Source: Paenibacillus sp. Root444D2 (GTDB lineage Bacteria; Bacillota; Bacilli; Paenibacillales; NBRC-103111). Taken from it: 64,000 nt of DNA. The position numbers and the translations under genes were made by a program. Each line of letters begins with the position of its first letter. Position 1 is the stretch's first letter. Location of the stretch: assembly GCF_001426375.1 (NCBI RefSeq), contig NZ_LMEO01000014.1, positions 1-64,000 of the forward strand, read 5' to 3'. Positions 17,775-26,732 of this stretch are shown here, one piece after another. The notes under the pieces were generated by a model. The model made no database searches and was not told the origin of the DNA. It saw nothing but the letters and a program-made list of their open reading frames with translations.

Positions 17775-18731
17775 CTACCCCAGCTTTACTTCCGTAGGAA
17801 CGGGGGTAGCTGCAAGGATGCTGACCAGCAGCGCATGCACCTGCTGGTCTTGTTGGCGCGATCGCGTACGCAACAGGATGCGATGCGCCCAGACGGGCCC
17901 CACCAGCGCCTTGATGTCGTCCGGCAGCACGTAGTCGCGGCCGCGAAGCGCCGCGTACACCTGCGCCGACTTCATCAAGGCGCGAACGCCGCGCGGGCTG
18001 ACGCCAAGCGCGGCATCCGCATGCACGCGCGTCGCTTCCGCGAGCTGCACGATGTACTGCAGCAGCTCGTCGCTGACGCGCACCTGCGTGAACAAGTGCT
18101 GAGCTTCGAGCAGCTCAGCACGGCCCACAACCGGCAGCAGCTGATCGAGTGGATCATGCTGCTGGTAGCGCTTCAAGATCTGGACCTGCTCGGCTGCGGA
18201 CGGATAGCCCAGTGAGAGCTTCATCAGGAAGCGGTCGAGCTGAGCTTCCGGGAGGGGGAACGTCCCCTGATTCTCGACAGGGTTCTGCGTGGCAATGACG
18301 AGGAACGGGGCATCGAGCATGCGCGTTTCACCGTCGATGCTCACTTGGCGTTCCTCCATGCTTTCCAGCAAGCTGGACTGCGTGCGCGGGGTCGCGCGGT
18401 TAATCTCATCGGCAAGCACGATGTGAGCGAATAACGGACCTGGGCGGAATTCGAATTCGCCCAGCTTCTGGTTGAAGAAATTGATGCCGCTTACATCTGA
18501 CGGCAGCAAGTCGGGCGTGAACTGGATGCGCTTCATTGTGCCATCGAGGGAACGGGCCAGAGCTTTAGCAAGCTGCGTTTTCCCTGTACCGGGAACATCC
18601 TCTAGCAGCACATGCCCGGAAGCAATGAGTGCAATGACCATAAGCTCGACGGTATCGTCCTTGCCAACAATGACTTTACCTACGTTTGCTTTAATAAGTG
18701 AAGCGATTCGTCCTATTTGTGCGAAATCCAA
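17775..18731 (-). CDS. MoxR family AAA+ ATPase
   Basis: 318 residues. AAA_3 ATPase: Walker A GTGKTQLAKAL (about 43-53), Walker B VLADEINRA (about 108-116), sensor 1 ATQNPVENQGTFPLPEAQLDRF, and a C-terminal lid with SPRGVRALMKSAQVYAALRGRDYV. These act as chaperones for assembling VWA-containing complexes. First gene of the moxR-DUF58-DUF4129 operon. The stretch 17850-18600 is much richer in G+C than its flanks, with many GCG/CGC codons. Confidence 0.93.
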   Translation of the reverse strand: MDFAQIGRIASLIKANVGKVIVGKDDTVELMVIALIASGHVLLEDVPGTGKTQLAKALARSLDGTMKRIQFTPDLLPSDVSGINFFNQKLGEFEFRPGPLFAHIVLADEINRATPRTQSSLLESMEERQVSIDGETRMLDAPFLVIATQNPVENQGTFPLPEAQLDRFLMKLSLGYPSAAEQVQILKRYQQHDPLDQLLPVVGRAELLEAQHLFTQVRVSDELLQYIVQLAEATRVHADAALGVSPRGVRALMKSAQVYAALRGRDYVLPDDIKALVGPVWAHRILLRTRSRQQDQQVHALLVSILAATPVPTEVKLG

Positions 18732-18804
18732 TGGGTTTTCCTCCTTGTTTGTGTGAGCAGTTTTATTGTAATCCGTGTCTTGTAAGCAGTTTTACTACAA
18801 TTCC

Positions 18805-19000
18805 TGTCCAATGAGGGAACGTCGATTCGTTATTTCTTTCGTTTAGCTGTTTTCAGGAGCTTAAGCGGAACCTCGTTCCGCTATTCCTTGAAAATTGCCA
18901 AGAATTGCTCAATTTTGACAAAATAACGCATCGTAGTTCCCTTTGGGGAACGGAAACGAGCATTTTGCAAGAAATAGCGTACTCAGGTTCCCTTCATCAT
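18805..19000. repeat. Copies of a short palindromic intergenic repeat family
   Basis: Several related pieces: GGGAACGTCGATTCGTTATTTC (18815-18836 region), the perfect palindrome GCGGAAC-CTC-GTTCCGC (18865-18881), AAATAACGCATCGTAGTTCC followed by CTTTGGGGAAC (18921-18951), and AGAAATAGCGTACTCAGGTTCCC (18970-18992). The same family recurs at 29.8-30.0 kb. It forms part of the gene-free gap 18732-19403. Confidence 0.7.
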
Positions 19001-19010
19001 CGCGATGACC

Positions 19011-19130
19011 CAGTCCAGCGACGGCCGAATGGAGCTTGATCGCAAAGTCCAAGTCCAGCGACGGCAGAGTGGAGTTTGTTTCCAAAGTCCAAGTCCAGCG
19101 ACGGCCGAATGGAGCTTGATCGCAAAGGAC
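19011..19130. repeat. Tandem repeat, three 40-bp units
   Basis: Units 19011-19050, 19051-19090 and 19091-19130, each AAGTCCAGCGACGG-C-GA-TGGAG-TTG-T-GCAAAGTCC with a few changes; units 1 and 3 are nearly identical. Non-coding, in the gap upstream of the response regulator at 19404. Confidence 0.85.
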
Positions 19131-19368
19131 CAATTCAGCTGTGGCTGAATTAATGTTTAATTCCTTAAGACTGCACCATGCTAAGCAGGAGATTGTCCCA
19201 GATTGATGTCCTTATTAGTGGGTTTTCTTTCTCTCACTTAATTTTAACAGACAAAAGGTGATTTTTGCCATTACTTCCTCATTAGAGCATCAACCAGTTG
19301 TGTATTCCATAGGCAGTTAGTACAATGATGTTTATTAAGAATACGCTTACGAGAAGTGTTTATGAAGT

Positions 19369-19390
19369 AAGCTTTTTATACGAAAAGCTT
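19369..19390 (+). promoter_or_regulatory. Hairpin abutting a ribosome site
   Basis: AAGCTTTT-TATACG-AAAAGCTT, an 8-bp stem immediately followed by TTAGGAGGAAG and the ATG at 19404. It could modulate translation of the regulator (inference). Confidence 0.35.
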
Positions 19391-19403
19391 TAGGAGGAAG
19401 AGC

Positions 19404-21062
19404 ATGTACAAGCTGCTACTAGTGGATGACGAAGAGGACGTTCGAGAAGGTGTCGTCCGTGAGATAAATTGGGAAGCTATTGGCTTTGAAGTGGTAGAGA
19501 AGGCGGAGAACGGCAGGGAAGCGCTGGAAATGGTTGAGCGGCTGCAGCCGGATGTGGTTGTGACGGATATTCAGATGCCGTTCATGAATGGGCTCCAACT
19601 AGCTGAAGCGGTCCGTGAGCGTTTTCCGACGATTAAGCTCATCATTCTTACGGGGCATGATGAGTTCGAATATGCCCAAAGGGCTATTAAGCTTCATATT
19701 GATGAATATGTGCTTAAGCCTTTTTCCGCGCAAGAGCTTATCAATGCTTTGCTGAAGGTGAAGGAGCAGATTCAGGAGGAAGTGTCCCATCGGGAAAATG
19801 TACAGCTGCTGAAGGAGCATTACCGCAAGAGCATGCCTGTGCTTAAGGAAAATTTCTTGGCGACCCTGATGAACCGGAAACTCCCGCGAGATGAAGTATA
19901 CGAGAAGGCCGCGAACTACGGGATTGAGATTACTGGGAATAGCTATGTTGTAGCGGTGCTTAGCATCGATGGGGTGCTCATTCATGAAGAGGATTTGGAG
20001 AATCGCAGCGAGCTGGCGCAGTCCGTTTCTTTGAAATACTCCGAGGATCAGGCGCTGAAATATTTTGCCCTGCTGAATATTACGGAAGAGATCGCCGATA
20101 AACGGCGTCTTGGTCTTGTTTTCATGCATAACGATCAAGTGGTTGTGCTCGCCGCGAGGGAAAGTACAGATAGAGAAGCTGCGCTTCAAGAAACGATGAA
20201 GGTGCTGGAAGAAGTGCGCCAGAACGTTGAGAAATATTTGAAGTTTACACTTACCGTTGGGATTGGAACTGTTATGAAAGACGTAACCAAGATTAGCTAT
20301 TCGTATGAAGACGCCGTGTTGGCGCTGGATTACCGGCTTATCTTAGGCAACAACCGCATGATCTACATCGATGATGTGGAGAAGCGGAACGTGGAGAAGA
20401 TTCGTTTTGACGATGTGAAGGAGCATGCCTTGACGCGCTGCATTAAGGTCGGGACGAGTCAGGAGATTCGGGAGACGATGGATGAGCTTTTTCAAGGGAT
20501 AGAAGGCGGTGTTTCCGTTAAGGACTACCAAATCTATTTACTCGAAATATTGACTTGTATTCTGAAAGCGGCTAAGGACTCGAATCTTAACGTCGATGAG
20601 GTATTTGGCGATCATTTTATTCCTTTTACAGAGATTAATAAATTCACATCCTTGGAAGAAGCCAAGCATTGGCTTGCCGAATTATGTGCCAGCATGATGA
20701 ATCACATCGCGACGGATCGTCAATATACGTACAAAAACCTGGTCGAAATGGCCAAGGATTATACGAAGAGCCACTATCACGAAGGAGATATCACGATTAA
20801 TAAGGTGTGCAGCCACCTGCATATTAGCGCGGGTTATTTCAGCAGTATTTTCAAAAAAGAGACGAAAATGACTTTCGTGAACTATTTGAACCATATTCGT
20901 ATGGAAGCAGCCAAGGAGCTCTTGCGTTCTACAGATATGAAGGCATTAGAGGTCGCGGAGAAGGTTGGTTATGCCGATGCCAATTATTTCAGTTTTTCGT
21001 TCCGTAAAAATGTCGGTGTTTCCCCCAAAGAGTACCGAAATAACAGTTCCAAAGGGCTTTAG
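19404..21062 (+). CDS. YesN-type response regulator with AraC output domain
   Basis: 552 residues. Receiver domain 1-120 with VDDEED, phosphoacceptor Asp55 (VVVTDIQMP), Thr in LTGHDEF, Lys in LKPFSA; a long middle region (about 150-430); AraC-type double helix-turn-helix at the end (about 450-545; GDITINKVCSHLHISAGYFS, ALEVAEKVGYADANYFS, NVGVSPKEYR). Binds DNA when phosphorylated by the kinase encoded 24 bases downstream. ATG with AGGAGGAAG. It heads an RR-HK-sugar-binding protein operon just before mglBAC, so the likely target is galactose-type sugar import. Confidence 0.93.
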   Translation: MYKLLLVDDEEDVREGVVREINWEAIGFEVVEKAENGREALEMVERLQPDVVVTDIQMPFMNGLQLAEAVRERFPTIKLIILTGHDEFEYAQRAIKLHIDEYVLKPFSAQELINALLKVKEQIQEEVSHRENVQLLKEHYRKSMPVLKENFLATLMNRKLPRDEVYEKAANYGIEITGNSYVVAVLSIDGVLIHEEDLENRSELAQSVSLKYSEDQALKYFALLNITEEIADKRRLGLVFMHNDQVVVLAARESTDREAALQETMKVLEEVRQNVEKYLKFTLTVGIGTVMKDVTKISYSYEDAVLALDYRLILGNNRMIYIDDVEKRNVEKIRFDDVKEHALTRCIKVGTSQEIRETMDELFQGIEGGVSVKDYQIYLLEILTCILKAAKDSNLNVDEVFGDHFIPFTEINKFTSLEEAKHWLAELCASMMNHIATDRQYTYKNLVEMAKDYTKSHYHEGDITINKVCSHLHISAGYFSSIFKKETKMTFVNYLNHIRMEAAKELLRSTDMKALEVAEKVGYADANYFSFSFRKNVGVSPKEYRNNSSKGL

Positions 21063-21086
21063 TGGTAAAGGAGCGGGTGGTAGAGC

Positions 21087-22871
21087 TTGAAACGTAAAGT
21101 AAGAACACTATTCGAGGCCTTATATAACGTACTACTGGACACGATGAGGGTGAAAAGCATTCAATTTACGATTACAATGTCGTTTATTTTGATTACGGTG
21201 ATCGTCATGCTGATCGTTTCGCTGGTGCTTTATAATAAATTTTCTAGAACAGCGGAAGAGAGTGCTTTTCTGAATACGCAGCAGGTCATTGAACAGGTTC
21301 AATTTAACTTGGAACACTATATTAAAGGGATGGCAGACACCTTCGAGGTGGTCGATGCGAAAATTGCCAAGAGCCGCGGCATTCCTACGGATAAGCTGCT
21401 CGAGCAGTTGGAAACGATTGCGAGTACACGCGAGGATATCGTCTCTATTCACCTTTTTACAGCAGATGGTGGATTAGTAACCGGCATTCCCACGACCGAG
21501 ATGCGCAAAAATACGCGGCTGCTTGAGCAGTCGTGGTTTAAGTCTGCGCTGGATAATCCGAACCATCTCACTTTTTCCCTACCGCATATTCAGAATTTGT
21601 TCAAGGATCCATACAAATGGGTCGTATCCATGAGCAAAGGTGTTTCCATTGAAAAGGATGGGAAATGGGTGGAGGCTGTGCTGCTTGTAGATGTTAATTT
21701 CAAGACGCTGGACGACGTGTTTCGTACGGTTTCTCTTGGTAAAAAGGGCTATGTTTACATCATTGATGACTCTGCCGGTAACATCGTCTATCACCCACAG
21801 CAGCAGCTTATTTATATTGGCTTGAAGTATGAAAATGTGGAGCAAGCGCTCAAATTTTCGTATGGAAAATACATGGATGTCAGCGATGGCGAGTCGCGGC
21901 TCAATGTGGTCAGGACGGTTAATAACATCGGTTGGAAAATTATTGGCGTCTCCTACATGGATGAAATGGTTACAACACGGAAGGAAATCAGTACGTTCAT
22001 GATTTGGCTTCTCGTCATTGTCCTTGTTTTCATTTTGTTGATCTCATCCTTCATGTCTGCGCGTATTTCACAACCCATTAAGCGACTAAAGAAGTCGATG
22101 GAAATGGTTGAAAAGGGCCATTTTGACACCTATATTCATGTCCGGGGCGCTGATGAAGTGGAGCAGCTTTCGCGGAGATTCAATCTGATGGTCTCACGGG
22201 TTCGTGAGCTGATGGATCAAAGTATCCATGAGCAGGAGACGAAGAGGAAGAATGAGCTGGAGGTCCTGCAGTCTCAGATTAATCCGCATTTTTTGTACAA
22301 TACACTCAATTCCGTTGTTCGCATGGTGGGTAATGGGAAGAAAGAAGACGTCGTCAAAACCATCACGTCCTTGTCTAAGTTTTTTCGGATATCGCTGAGC
22401 AAGGGCAAGAATATCATTACAATCGGGGAAGAGATCGAGCACATTCGGAATTATTTGATTATCCAGAAGATGCGGTATAAAGATAAGTTCGATTACGAGA
22501 TTCAGGTGGATGAAGAGGTACTCACTTATAAGACACTGAAGCTGATTTTACAACCTTTTGTGGAAAACGCGCTTTATCATGGCATTGAATATATGGTAGA
22601 CGAAGGCCTCATTCACATCTCGGTTGGCAAGGACAGTGAGAAGATTTTATTTGAGATTAGAGATAACGGTGTTGGTATGTCGGAAGAAACGCTCAAAAAC
22701 ATCATGACCGGTCATGTGAAAAGTGAAAAAGGGTCAGGGGTAGGGCTGCGAAATGTACATGAGCGGATCCAGTTATATTTCGGTTCGGAGTATGGGGTCA
22801 AGGTTGAAAGTGAGCTGGAAGAAGGGACGACAGTCAAGGTTTGGATTCCAGTAGTTTTGGAAGATGAATAG
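21087..22871 (+). CDS. YesM-type sensor histidine kinase
   Basis: 594 residues. TM about 30-50, extracellular dCache-like sensor (about 52-305), TM about 308-330, HAMP (about 330-385), His_kinase domain with QINPHFLYNTLNS (phospho-acceptor His401), and HATPase with LQPFVENALYHG, RDNGVGMS and GVGLRNVHER. Partner of the regulator at 19404. TTG start with AAAGGAG upstream. It is followed 12 bases later by a solute-binding lipoprotein, which may present sugar to the sensor domain. Confidence 0.93.
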   Translation: MKRKVRTLFEALYNVLLDTMRVKSIQFTITMSFILITVIVMLIVSLVLYNKFSRTAEESAFLNTQQVIEQVQFNLEHYIKGMADTFEVVDAKIAKSRGIPTDKLLEQLETIASTREDIVSIHLFTADGGLVTGIPTTEMRKNTRLLEQSWFKSALDNPNHLTFSLPHIQNLFKDPYKWVVSMSKGVSIEKDGKWVEAVLLVDVNFKTLDDVFRTVSLGKKGYVYIIDDSAGNIVYHPQQQLIYIGLKYENVEQALKFSYGKYMDVSDGESRLNVVRTVNNIGWKIIGVSYMDEMVTTRKEISTFMIWLLVIVLVFILLISSFMSARISQPIKRLKKSMEMVEKGHFDTYIHVRGADEVEQLSRRFNLMVSRVRELMDQSIHEQETKRKNELEVLQSQINPHFLYNTLNSVVRMVGNGKKEDVVKTITSLSKFFRISLSKGKNIITIGEEIEHIRNYLIIQKMRYKDKFDYEIQVDEEVLTYKTLKLILQPFVENALYHGIEYMVDEGLIHISVGKDSEKILFEIRDNGVGMSEETLKNIMTGHVKSEKGSGVGLRNVHERIQLYFGSEYGVKVESELEEGTTVKVWIPVVLEDE

Positions 22872-22883
22872 GAAGGAGAAGCC

Positions 22884-23867
22884 ATGGATAAAACAATGAA
22901 AGTAAGACCCCTACTATTTGCCGTCCTGGTAGCCGTCATCTCCATGTCCTCCTGTTCCAAACAAACGGAGGAGACCACACCAACGGAGCAGAAAAAACAT
23001 TTTGAGGTTGTACTCCGAAGTCAAAACGGTGACTACTGGAAGACGGTGAAGATCGGCGCCGAGGTGGCCGCGAAAGAATTTGATGTAGCGCTGGATTTCC
23101 GTGCTCCAGGCGACGAAGCGGATGTGAAGGGGCAAATCGCTCTAATGGAGCAATCAATAGGCAGCGGACCGGACGCCATTGTGCTCGCTCCCAACAGTTA
23201 TAAGCAATTATCTGGGGTTGTAGATGATGCGTCAATGCGGGGAATTCCTGTTATCACGATCGATTCTGAAGTAGAGTCACGCAAAGCCAAGAGCTTCATC
23301 GGAGCTAATAATTATGAGGCTGGGCAATTGGCTGGCAAACAGCTCATCGAGTTGGCTGGGACAAGCGGTGATATTGCTATTGTTAGCTTTATGCAAGGAG
23401 AGCGCAATACAGAGCTTCGGGAACAGGGTCTTTTAGAAGAATTATCTAAATATCCGGATGTTAAGGTGATTGATAAGGTTTACAGTATGACGGACTATGA
23501 GCTTGCTGCGCAGCTAACCCGTAACATGATGGAGAAGTATCCCCAATTAGACGGAATTGTTGCTCTGAATGAAATCTCGTCCATTGGCGTTGCGCATGCG
23601 ATTCAAAGTATGGACCTTCAGGATAAAGTGAAAATCATTACGTTTGATAGTACCTCCGAAGAGCTGGAGCTCCTTCAAGAAGGAGTCATCCAAGCGACCA
23701 TTATTCAAAATCCATTCAGTATCGGATATTTAGGTGTGAAGAACGCGGTTGCAGCTTCGAATGGGAAGAAGGTTCCCAGCCGCGTGGATACAGGGATTAA
23801 AGCCATTGATCTAGGTAATATGTTTTGGTCAGACAATCAAAAGCTGTTATTCCCATTTATAAAGTGA
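22884..23867 (+). CDS. Sugar-binding lipoprotein, possible co-sensor
   Basis: 327 residues, periplasmic-binding-protein-like I fold (Peripla_BP_4). Lipobox near residue 24 (SMSSC), ligand-binding domain from FEVVLRSQNGDYWKTVKIG to the C-terminus, hinge-type segments PVITIDSEV and IITFDSTSEEL. It is encoded with the two-component pair, 12 bases after the kinase, rather than with a permease. The arrangement is like three-component sugar-sensing systems (binding protein + LytS/YesM kinase + AraC regulator), so a sensing role is likely and transport is not excluded. Confidence 0.88.
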   Translation: MDKTMKVRPLLFAVLVAVISMSSCSKQTEETTPTEQKKHFEVVLRSQNGDYWKTVKIGAEVAAKEFDVALDFRAPGDEADVKGQIALMEQSIGSGPDAIVLAPNSYKQLSGVVDDASMRGIPVITIDSEVESRKAKSFIGANNYEAGQLAGKQLIELAGTSGDIAIVSFMQGERNTELREQGLLEELSKYPDVKVIDKVYSMTDYELAAQLTRNMMEKYPQLDGIVALNEISSIGVAHAIQSMDLQDKVKIITFDSTSEELELLQEGVIQATIIQNPFSIGYLGVKNAVAASNGKKVPSRVDTGIKAIDLGNMFWSDNQKLLFPFIK

Positions 23868-23978
23868 TGAGAATTTCGATAGAACATATGAGGATATTGC
23901 ATTTGTTTTGCTGTTTTGATCCAGTATAGTAAGGAATGTAAATAATAAACAACACAACCTTTTAGGGAGGGTCTTATC

Positions 23979-25052
23979 TTGAAAAAATTGATTACTCTTG
24001 CAGTAGCAGGCGCATTGGTTGCAACCGTGGCAGGCTGTGGCAATAAAGCAGCAACACCTTCACCTGCTCCAGCAGCAACTACTGGTGCAGCAGCAACTCC
24101 AAAAGCAGCAGACACAGCTAAAAAACCAACAATTGGTGTAGCTATCTACAAATTTGACGATACATTCATGTCTGGTGTTCGTGCCGCGATCGCTGATGCT
24201 GCTAAGGATAAAGCAACAGTTGATATCGTTGACAGCCAGAACTCACAACCAACACAAAATGATAAAGTGGATCTTTTCATCACGAAAAAAGTAAACGCTC
24301 TAGCAATTAACGCAGTTGACCGTACAGCGGCAGGCGTTATCATCGATAAAGCAAAAGCTGCAAACGTTCCAGTTGTTTTCTTGAACCGTGAGCCGCTTGC
24401 TGACGACATGAAGAAATGGGATAAAGTTTACTATGTAGGCGCTAAAGCAGAGCAATCCGGTACAATGGAAGGCCAACTGCTGGTTGACTACTTCAAAGCT
24501 CACCCAGAAGCGGATAAAAACAAAGACGGTAAAATCCAATACGTTATGCTCAAAGGCGAGCCAGGACATCAAGATGCTGAGCTTCGCACGAAGTTCTCCA
24601 TCCAAGCGATCACAGATGCTGGTCTAGGTGTAGAAAAAGTAGCGGAAGATACAGCTATGTGGGACCGCGTTAAAGGTCAAGAAAAAATGGCAGCATTCCT
24701 AGCTTCCAGCGAAAGCAAAATCGAAGCTGTTCTTGCGAACAACGATGATATGGCTCTTGGCGCTATCGAAGCTTTGAAAGCAAAAGGCTATTTCAAAGAT
24801 AACAAATTCTTACCGGTTGTAGGCGTAGATGCTACAGCTCCTGCTCTTCAAGCGCTTAGCGACGGCACATTGCTCGGAACAGTTCTGAACGATGCGAAAA
24901 ACCAAGGCGCAGCAACAACGAATGTAGCAGCAGCACTTGCTAACGGTAAAACACCAAGCAAAGAAACAACAGGCTACGATGTAACAGACGGTAAGTATGT
25001 ATGGATTTCCTACAAAAAGATTACAAAAGCTAACATGAACGAAGCGAAGTAA
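23979..25052 (+). CDS. mglB: Galactose/glucose-binding lipoprotein MglB
   Basis: 357 residues. Signal peptide with lipobox VAGC (Cys20), a Pro/Ala/Thr spacer (about 25-48), then a galactose-binding fold: GVAIYKFDDTFMSGVR, the calcium-binding loop DKNKDGKIQ typical of MglB, LKGEPGHQDAE, NNDDMALGAIEALK, VVGVDAT. Delivers D-galactose/D-glucose to the MglAC transporter. The coding sequence uses codons such as GCA, AAA and GTA, consistent with high expression. A hairpin at 25067-25105 separates it from mglA. Confidence 0.93.
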   Translation: MKKLITLAVAGALVATVAGCGNKAATPSPAPAATTGAAATPKAADTAKKPTIGVAIYKFDDTFMSGVRAAIADAAKDKATVDIVDSQNSQPTQNDKVDLFITKKVNALAINAVDRTAAGVIIDKAKAANVPVVFLNREPLADDMKKWDKVYYVGAKAEQSGTMEGQLLVDYFKAHPEADKNKDGKIQYVMLKGEPGHQDAELRTKFSIQAITDAGLGVEKVAEDTAMWDRVKGQEKMAAFLASSESKIEAVLANNDDMALGAIEALKAKGYFKDNKFLPVVGVDATAPALQALSDGTLLGTVLNDAKNQGAATTNVAAALANGKTPSKETTGYDVTDGKYVWISYKKITKANMNEAK

Positions 25053-25066
25053 TCCGAATAGAAGCG

Positions 25067-25105
25067 GGCAAGAGCAGCGATGTATCATACGCGGGCGCTC
25101 TTGCC
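25067..25105 (+). terminator. Intra-operon hairpin mglB-mglA
   Basis: GGCAAGAGC (25067-25075) pairs with GCTCTTGCC (25097-25105); only TTCC follows. Probably a partial terminator or RNA-stabilising hairpin that keeps binding-protein mRNA above that of the transporter. Confidence 0.65.
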
Positions 25106-25196
25106 TTCCTTATTTGGGAACCCGTGCAAAGGTAAAGAGACAACGAAGAAAGGCTTCACTTTGTGGGGATTATCGTGAGCTGTAGGGGGAGTTACC

Positions 25197-26714
25197 ATGA
25201 CTGTACATGACTATTTATTGGAAATGAATCAAATCTCCAAAGAATTCCCCGGCGTCAAAGCGCTGGATAACGTTACCCTCAAAGTTCGCCCGGGAAGCGT
25301 GCATGCGCTGATGGGAGAGAACGGTGCGGGCAAATCGACGCTGATGAAATGCTTGTTCGGTATTTATAAGCCGGATGGCGGAGAAATCAAATTGAATGGC
25401 GAGGTCGTTTCCATTCAAAGTTCGAAAGATGCATTAGAAAACGGTATTTCCATGATCCATCAAGAGCTTCATCCCGTTCCTCATCGTAACGTAATGGAGA
25501 ATATCTGGCTTGGCAGATTTCCGCTAAAAGGGATCGGACCTTTGAAATTAGTGGATCACAAGAAGATGCGTAAAGATACAGAGAGCTTATTCAAACAGCT
25601 CCAGATGGATATTAAACCGGATACACTGGTCGGAACGTTATCTGTTTCTAAAGTACAATCCATTGAAATTGCCAAGGCTGTGTCATTCAATTCGAAAGTC
25701 ATTGTTATGGATGAGCCGACTTCTTCCCTAACGGGTAACGAAGTTGAGCAGCTGTTTCGCATCATTCGCGACCTGAGAAGTCGTGGCGTTTCGATCATCT
25801 ATATTTCACATAAAATGGAAGAAATTCTTGAAATTTCAGATGAAGTGACGATTATGCGCGACGGTACCAAGATCGGTACGTGGGCATCGTCGGAGTTAAC
25901 AACTGACATGATTATTTCGAAGATGGTCGGACGAGATCTGAAGGAGCGTTTCCCTGAGCGCAGCAATGTGCCGAACGGTGTATTAATGAAAGTCGAAGGA
26001 CTGACATCTGTCATCCCAAGATCATTTAAGAATGTATCCTTTGATCTTCGTAAGGGAGAGATTCTTGGAGTCGGCGGTCTTGTTGGTGCTCAGCGGACGG
26101 AGTTAATTGAAGCTTTGTTCGGGATGAGAGGTGTTGCTTCCGGCAGCATTTCCATGCATGGCAAGCAAGTAAAGCTCAAGTCGCCGATCGATGCTATTAA
26201 GCAGAAAATCGCTTTGCTCACGGAAGAGCGTCGTGTAACGGGTATTTTCCCCGTATTATCTGTTCTTGAGAACACTGTGATTGCGAACTTGGGCAGATAT
26301 ATGAACCCACTGGGCTTCATTAACGAAGCTAAGCGTAAAGTAGAAGTTGAACGAAGTATCGAAATGCTTCGGGTGAAGACGCCGAATATGCACGCGCTGA
26401 TCAAGAACCTGTCAGGCGGTAACCAACAAAAGGTGCTGCTTGCCAGATGGCTGCTCACAGAACCGGACGTACTTCTGCTTGATGAACCAACACGGGGAAT
26501 TGACGTAGGTGCTAAATTCGAGATTTACTCCATCATCGCTGACCTTGCGAAGCAGGGGAAAAGTATTATCATGATCTCTTCTGAAATGCCCGAACTGTTA
26601 GGGATGTCAGACCGAATCATGGTCATGTGTGAAGGACGCCTTACAGGCATTGTGGAAGGAAATAAAGCAACTGAAGAAGAGATCATGCGCCTTGCTGCAC
26701 AGCATATGGCATAA
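25197..26714 (+). CDS. mglA: Galactose ABC transporter ATPase MglA
   Basis: 505 residues, two fused ABC domains. First half: Walker A GENGAGKST, LSVSKVQSIEIAKAV in place of a classic signature, Walker B VIVMDEPTSSL. Second half: degenerate P-loop GLVGAQRTELIEA, signature LSGGNQQKVLLARW, Walker B VLLLDEPTRGIDVGAK. This matches the sugar type (RbsA/MglA/XylG). Energises import with MglC. 144 bases from mglB, 18 from mglC. Confidence 0.94.
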   Translation: MTVHDYLLEMNQISKEFPGVKALDNVTLKVRPGSVHALMGENGAGKSTLMKCLFGIYKPDGGEIKLNGEVVSIQSSKDALENGISMIHQELHPVPHRNVMENIWLGRFPLKGIGPLKLVDHKKMRKDTESLFKQLQMDIKPDTLVGTLSVSKVQSIEIAKAVSFNSKVIVMDEPTSSLTGNEVEQLFRIIRDLRSRGVSIIYISHKMEEILEISDEVTIMRDGTKIGTWASSELTTDMIISKMVGRDLKERFPERSNVPNGVLMKVEGLTSVIPRSFKNVSFDLRKGEILGVGGLVGAQRTELIEALFGMRGVASGSISMHGKQVKLKSPIDAIKQKIALLTEERRVTGIFPVLSVLENTVIANLGRYMNPLGFINEAKRKVEVERSIEMLRVKTPNMHALIKNLSGGNQQKVLLARWLLTEPDVLLLDEPTRGIDVGAKFEIYSIIADLAKQGKSIIMISSEMPELLGMSDRIMVMCEGRLTGIVEGNKATEEEIMRLAAQHMA

Positions 26715-26732
26715 TGGAGGGGGCCAAGAACC

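Noticed and set aside
19011-19130. CRISPR array
   Set aside because: The 40-bp units abut without unique spacers, so this is a simple tandem repeat.
19599-20189. 196-residue minus-strand frame
   Set aside because: Antisense to the response regulator; no ribosome site.
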